From Schizochytrium sp. CCTCC M209059 (Eukaryota; Sar; Bigyra; Thraustochytrida; Thraustochytriidae): DNA of 64,000 nucleotides. Location: positions 393,278 to 457,277 of the forward strand of contig KN805375.1 in NCBI GenBank assembly GCA_000818945.1, written 5' to 3'. Of this stretch, positions 60,362 through 64,000 are shown one piece after another. Numbering within the stretch: the stretch's first letter is position 1; every line of letters begins with the position of its first letter. Under the pieces are notes generated by a model. The model worked only from the letters and a program-made list of their open reading frames with translations, made no database searches and was not told the DNA's origin. The position numbers were made by a program, and so were the translations under genes.

Positions 60362-63300
60362 ATGGAAACGGACGCTCGAAGCGATATGGGAGCATCGCGA
60401 CGGGGAGCCCCGAGGAGGACTCGAGAGAAAAGTTGCACGAGGTGCGAGCAGCGGCGTGGGAAAGGAGGGAATGCGAGGATCCGTGAGAGAGCGACGAGGC
60501 CATGGACTACAGCAGCGCTTGGAACTCTGGTGATAGTCTTTGGTCTGCGTATGCAAATGGCCATCGCAACGCAGATCTTGGGAATATATGCGACAGCACA
60601 CAAATCAAGTCAGAGGTCCAGCTTGCACGTTGATGAACTCGTTCATTGGGTGGTGGATACCACAGCTAGCAGTGTAGACGTAGGTGAGTTGCTTTCCGTC
60701 TCGCTCTTCGTTGACGAAACGCTTGTTGGCAATGCGACAGCCATCAACTCTGAAAATGATGGCACTTTGACTTCGACCTTCACTCAAGCTGGAACATTTG
60801 GGGTGACAGCACAGCTGTACAACATCAATGGGACGCTTGAAGACGAATTTGTTACAGAGGTCTACGTGGAAGAAAAAGCACACGCCTGCATCGAATTTTA
60901 CCCAGTGGAGGGCGACACACTGGTTCCGAGTTCGACGGGCACCTTGCGCCTCGCAGCCCGGTTCCTGCGAAGTGCGGGCGAGACAGTAATGATGGGAATC
61001 GAAGACGACGAGATTACCCGCGAGCTTCTCAGCATTGGGGAAGCGCCAATCGTCCGGATACGTTCTGAAGAAGCCCTTACTGTCGCAGGCTTCTTGTACA
61101 ACGAAACATTCAAGTGCTGGAATGAAGACGATGAAGTCAATGAGCAGTGCACGAGAGCCCAACCTGTTGAAGGAGGGTGGCTGATTGAACTTCAGGCAAA
61201 GGAGTGGACGGGATCAGCTTGGTTGAGCGTTGAATCTTCGTCGCATATTGCGCTAAACGGGGAGTGCGGTGTCCTTGCCACAAAAGTTCCAGTCATCGTG
61301 AGTCCACTCGCGAGAACTTTCATGGATGTGACGCGCAATACATCGTATGCTCCAATGGCTCTTTCACTTCCTGCATCAACAGTTGTGATGCACTTGACCG
61401 CGAGCCTGCCATGCATGCCAAACGTAATGGCAACAATCGACATCGGTGCAGAAGTGCCAGGGACAATCACCATTTCGTATGACGCAATGCGCAACTTTCG
61501 CGCATTTGATGTGGGATCGATACCCGCATGGACTGAAGGTGTCTATACAAGCCAGCAGCTTTGCCAGGTGCTCGACTGTAGAAACCTTGCTGTGATGGAT
61601 CTTGCATTTCTCGCCGACGACACTGTTCTCCTGACCACAACGCAGGGACTTGTGGCCGTCGAGTTTGGAGCGTTTGGCGCCCAAGCTCACATCCTACCTC
61701 GGACAGGATCATGGCGAATTACTGCGGGAACACACTGCCATGGAGAGCTCTCCCCGTCATCGATCTCGATTGAATCGCACAACTTGCATCGACGTGTATT
61801 CTTGAAACAGGATAGCGTGGCTGAGCTGCTTGAAGTCACGGCAGACGAGTTGACGGGCGAAAAGGCATTTACATTCAAGAAACTTCAGAACTTGGTTGAA
61901 CCCTTTACGTCTCGGGACGGGCACGAGCTCCTCTCTGCCATGTATTGCACCGTCAAACCACGGATGGTGCTCATGCTCTATCGATCCAATTCGGAGCCAC
62001 ACATTAATTTCGTGGGTACGATGTGCGATGGCGAGGCAACTCCAATGGAGAAGCCAATGTGTTACGAAGAGCTTGATGATGGTAGCACCGCTTTGAAGGC
62101 AAACATGGGTTACGTATTTCCCGACGGTGCGGAGCTTCGTGGTATGTGCGCACACAATACTGGTCTGGGAGTCTTTGCCTTCGGCAACAGCCTCTGGATC
62201 AGTTTTGACGGCGCCCGTCACTTTGAGCCTGTTCTTCAGCTCGACGACGACGAGGAAATCGTGGGTTGTCCGATTAGCTCAGCTAGTAAAGGCGCCTTTT
62301 TGGTGCAAACAACACGCGGGCGTGTACTCTTTGGCAAAATTCACGTCAAGGGTCTCATTCCACTCTACGATCGTCTTGGCACTGACAAGCTGGTGCAGCT
62401 GAGCGCTGATAATGTACCGTACTGGGTCCGGCGATCTGCCTCGGGTCAAGTTGAGCGCTTCGATGTCCCAATCAAACTTCAGTTCGAGTTGTTCTCGGAG
62501 CGCGCAGCTGATTTTCAATGGGTCATCTCTTCTTTGCACGGGTCGCGAATCGCTGTTGGCTGCGTTGATACAGCAAGCGGCCAGTTGATGGATCAGTGTT
62601 TTCGGACGCAGCATGAAGGAATGGTCGTGCAACCATTGCAAGCGAACATTTACGACGTCGACCTGAGTACGGGCATGGCCTTTGCCAAAACGACCGCAGA
62701 GGTTGGGGAGACGTTGGGCATCGACGAGCAGCCGTGTGCACTTCAGATAACTGCTTCGCAAGCGCTGTCGTCGGTTTGCAACAAGGGGGAAACAAGACCG
62801 CCGCTGAGTGTCGCGCTGAGCGCAACAGAGCCCGGAAGCAGTGAGGAGAACTCCTGTTTAGCGTCGCTCACAGCCGGCAGAACTATCTTTCTCTCTGCGA
62901 GACAAGGCAGTGTGACACTGGCGCTTCTCTCTGACGTCACGAATGACACAGCCGGAATTGCATATTGCGCGTTTGGAGAGTTTCCGCCGGCCGCGGACGC
63001 CAGCACGCAAGCTCTAATTGGGAGCTCGCAGTGGACAACGCTCGCCTCTGCTAATTTACGGCTACGTTATCCCTCGTGCCCTTTGCCTGCATTACAGATC
63101 TATCCGTCCATCTCAAGCCCATCGGTGCGGACGCTTGACAAGTATGATATCTTTTACTGGGGTGGACTCATCGCGGACCAGCATGCAGAGAAAAATCGAG
63201 CGGTGGAATCGGTTTTAGGTAACAACTCGTTCTGGATGGCTTTCGGGGATGAGGATCTGATTCGAATCTTGCGCGTGAGGCCATCGCTCACGACTGCGCA

Positions 63301-64000
63301 TGTGCATCACTTTATTGATCCGGGCTTTTCGCCAACAGCGTGGTCCACGAAAATCACATCTGCAACGTATGCGACGTACGAGAGCGTGCACCCGAGTGAG
63401 GACCTTACAACGGACTTTACCAGCGGCACGCACTCCTTTTTGGTGCTCGTTGAACCGAGTGGAGTGATTACCTCAGGTGTCACGACGGTACTCATGAGTG
63501 GTTCAAATGTCAATTTGGCATGCGATCCCAACGATTTTGAGTCTGTAGCACGGCTCTTTATTGCGTGTCCAATGACAAAGGATTTCCTTTACGTGCCGGG
63601 CGAAGACGCCGAGTACATAGACCTTCCCGTGAATTATCGACCACCTTCAGAGCGTGGCAAGGGTATCCCGCTCTCTCCAAATGTGTATAACGCTGACCCC
63701 TCGCAGCCTCTATACATGAACTGGTATCAGGTTTCCCGGGATTCGGCGCAGTTTAGGTTGTGTGCGAATGCGAGTGACCACTCTGACTGTGACTGCGCTA
63801 GATTTGACGATCTTGATGATACGAAGCGCGGGCCCGAGGTCTCAGATTGTATTGTAAAGGTCCAAAGAATGCCGTACTCGGAATACTTTGTTCCGTCGTT
63901 TGTGTTGGGGTCCGAAGTGACGCGCGCGCTCAATTCAACGTATCAGATACGCGATGTCAACGGGCGGCAAGATTTTTGCACGAATGCCAGTGCCTACGAT
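60362..64000 (+). CDS. CatSper accessory subunit, epsilon/delta-like (partial, runs off the right edge)
   Basis: The frame is open from ATG 60362 to the window end (at least 1213 codons) with no stop. ATGs at 60386 and 60551 are alternatives; the first two keep a hydrophobic signal/anchor (TTAALGTLVIVFGL). A large extracellular region follows, with Cys pairs and many N-glycosylation sites. The decisive block is at about residue 1090: VNYRPPSERGKGIPLSPNVY, then NADPSQP, then FRLCANASDHSDCDC and VSDCIVKVQRMPYSEYF. This matches the conserved C-terminal ectodomain of CATSPERE/CATSPERD, including the NYRPPS, Y-N-x-D-P-S-x-P and cysteine pattern. CatSper is a flagellar calcium channel; these single-pass subunits form its extracellular canopy. 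The membrane helix expected near the C-terminus lies beyond the window. Confidence 0.88.
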   Translation, partial: METDARSDMGASRRGAPRRTREKSCTRCEQRRGKGGNARIRERATRPWTTAALGTLVIVFGLRMQMAIATQILGIYATAHKSSQRSSLHVDELVHWVVDTTASSVDVGELLSVSLFVDETLVGNATAINSENDGTLTSTFTQAGTFGVTAQLYNINGTLEDEFVTEVYVEEKAHACIEFYPVEGDTLVPSSTGTLRLAARFLRSAGETVMMGIEDDEITRELLSIGEAPIVRIRSEEALTVAGFLYNETFKCWNEDDEVNEQCTRAQPVEGGWLIELQAKEWTGSAWLSVESSSHIALNGECGVLATKVPVIVSPLARTFMDVTRNTSYAPMALSLPASTVVMHLTASLPCMPNVMATIDIGAEVPGTITISYDAMRNFRAFDVGSIPAWTEGVYTSQQLCQVLDCRNLAVMDLAFLADDTVLLTTTQGLVAVEFGAFGAQAHILPRTGSWRITAGTHCHGELSPSSISIESHNLHRRVFLKQDSVAELLEVTADELTGEKAFTFKKLQNLVEPFTSRDGHELLSAMYCTVKPRMVLMLYRSNSEPHINFVGTMCDGEATPMEKPMCYEELDDGSTALKANMGYVFPDGAELRGMCAHNTGLGVFAFGNSLWISFDGARHFEPVLQLDDDEEIVGCPISSASKGAFLVQTTRGRVLFGKIHVKGLIPLYDRLGTDKLVQLSADNVPYWVRRSASGQVERFDVPIKLQFELFSERAADFQWVISSLHGSRIAVGCVDTASGQLMDQCFRTQHEGMVVQPLQANIYDVDLSTGMAFAKTTAEVGETLGIDEQPCALQITASQALSSVCNKGETRPPLSVALSATEPGSSEENSCLASLTAGRTIFLSARQGSVTLALLSDVTNDTAGIAYCAFGEFPPAADASTQALIGSSQWTTLASANLRLRYPSCPLPALQIYPSISSPSVRTLDKYDIFYWGGLIADQHAEKNRAVESVLGNNSFWMAFGDEDLIRILRVRPSLTTAHVHHFIDPGFSPTAWSTKITSATYATYESVHPSEDLTTDFTSGTHSFLVLVEPSGVITSGVTTVLMSGSNVNLACDPNDFESVARLFIACPMTKDFLYVPGEDAEYIDLPVNYRPPSERGKGIPLSPNVYNADPSQPLYMNWYQVSRDSAQFRLCANASDHSDCDCARFDDLDDTKRGPEVSDCIVKVQRMPYSEYFVPSFVLGSEVTRALNSTYQIRDVNGRQDFCTNASAYD

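Overview
This window is nuclear DNA from an intron-poor, GC-rich eukaryote. Most proteins are encoded by single uninterrupted frames. The introns that can be defined are GT-AG and 89-471 nt long, with GTACGT or GTAAGT donors, and ribosomal proteins are of eukaryotic type (eL38, uL16). Very long pure microsatellites and a CatSper accessory subunit point to a protist with a flagellated stage. A heterotrophic stramenopile such as a thraustochytrid fits best, but that assignment is inference from gene content and style only.

Layout, left to right. A (GAA)n tract of about 576 bp at 171-746. EFTUD2/Snu114 (+). A kinase-like gene broken by an in-frame TAG (-). A (CCTG)n tract of about 528 bp. Spliced RPL10 (+). 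A coiled-coil protein (-). An EF-hand protein (+). The ubiquitin chain-elongation factor Ufd2/UBE4 (-). An ABHD1/3-type hydrolase (+). A small probable mitochondrial protein (-). A DGQHR-motif protein (-). Ribokinase (-). RPF2 (+). Spliced RPL38 (-). A spliced SANT protein (-). A HemK/PrmC methyltransferase (+). An acidic disordered protein (-). A FAIM-domain protein with NPF/DPF motifs (-). An APC transporter (+). A twin-BSD protein (-). Cyclophilin H (+). A PP2C phosphatase (-). An isovaleryl-CoA dehydrogenase-like enzyme (+). Ctf8 (-). An AlkB-like dioxygenase (-). Vma12/TMEM199 (+). A spliced FLASH-like coiled-coil protein (-). A TauE/SafE transporter (+). A tyrosinase (-). A FERM-like plus SFI1-repeat protein (-). 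A CatSper epsilon/delta-like subunit (+) that runs off the right edge.

Genes alternate strands almost perfectly: no two plus-strand genes are neighbours. Convergent gaps are mostly short. Divergent gaps are mostly longer, GC-rich, and loaded with simple repeats and TACGTA palindromes. Many genes are housekeeping: ribosome (RPL10, RPL38, RPF2), spliceosome (EFTUD2, PPIH), sister-chromatid cohesion (Ctf8), V-ATPase assembly (Vma12) and proteolysis (Ufd2).

The least ordinary material is at the right end. A tyrosinase carries membrane segments inside its copper-B site. A FERM-like/SFI1-repeat protein is divergently paired with the CatSper subunit, which suggests a basal-body/flagellum gene pair. 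The DGQHR protein, the FAIM-NPF protein and the TAG-interrupted kinase also deserve attention.
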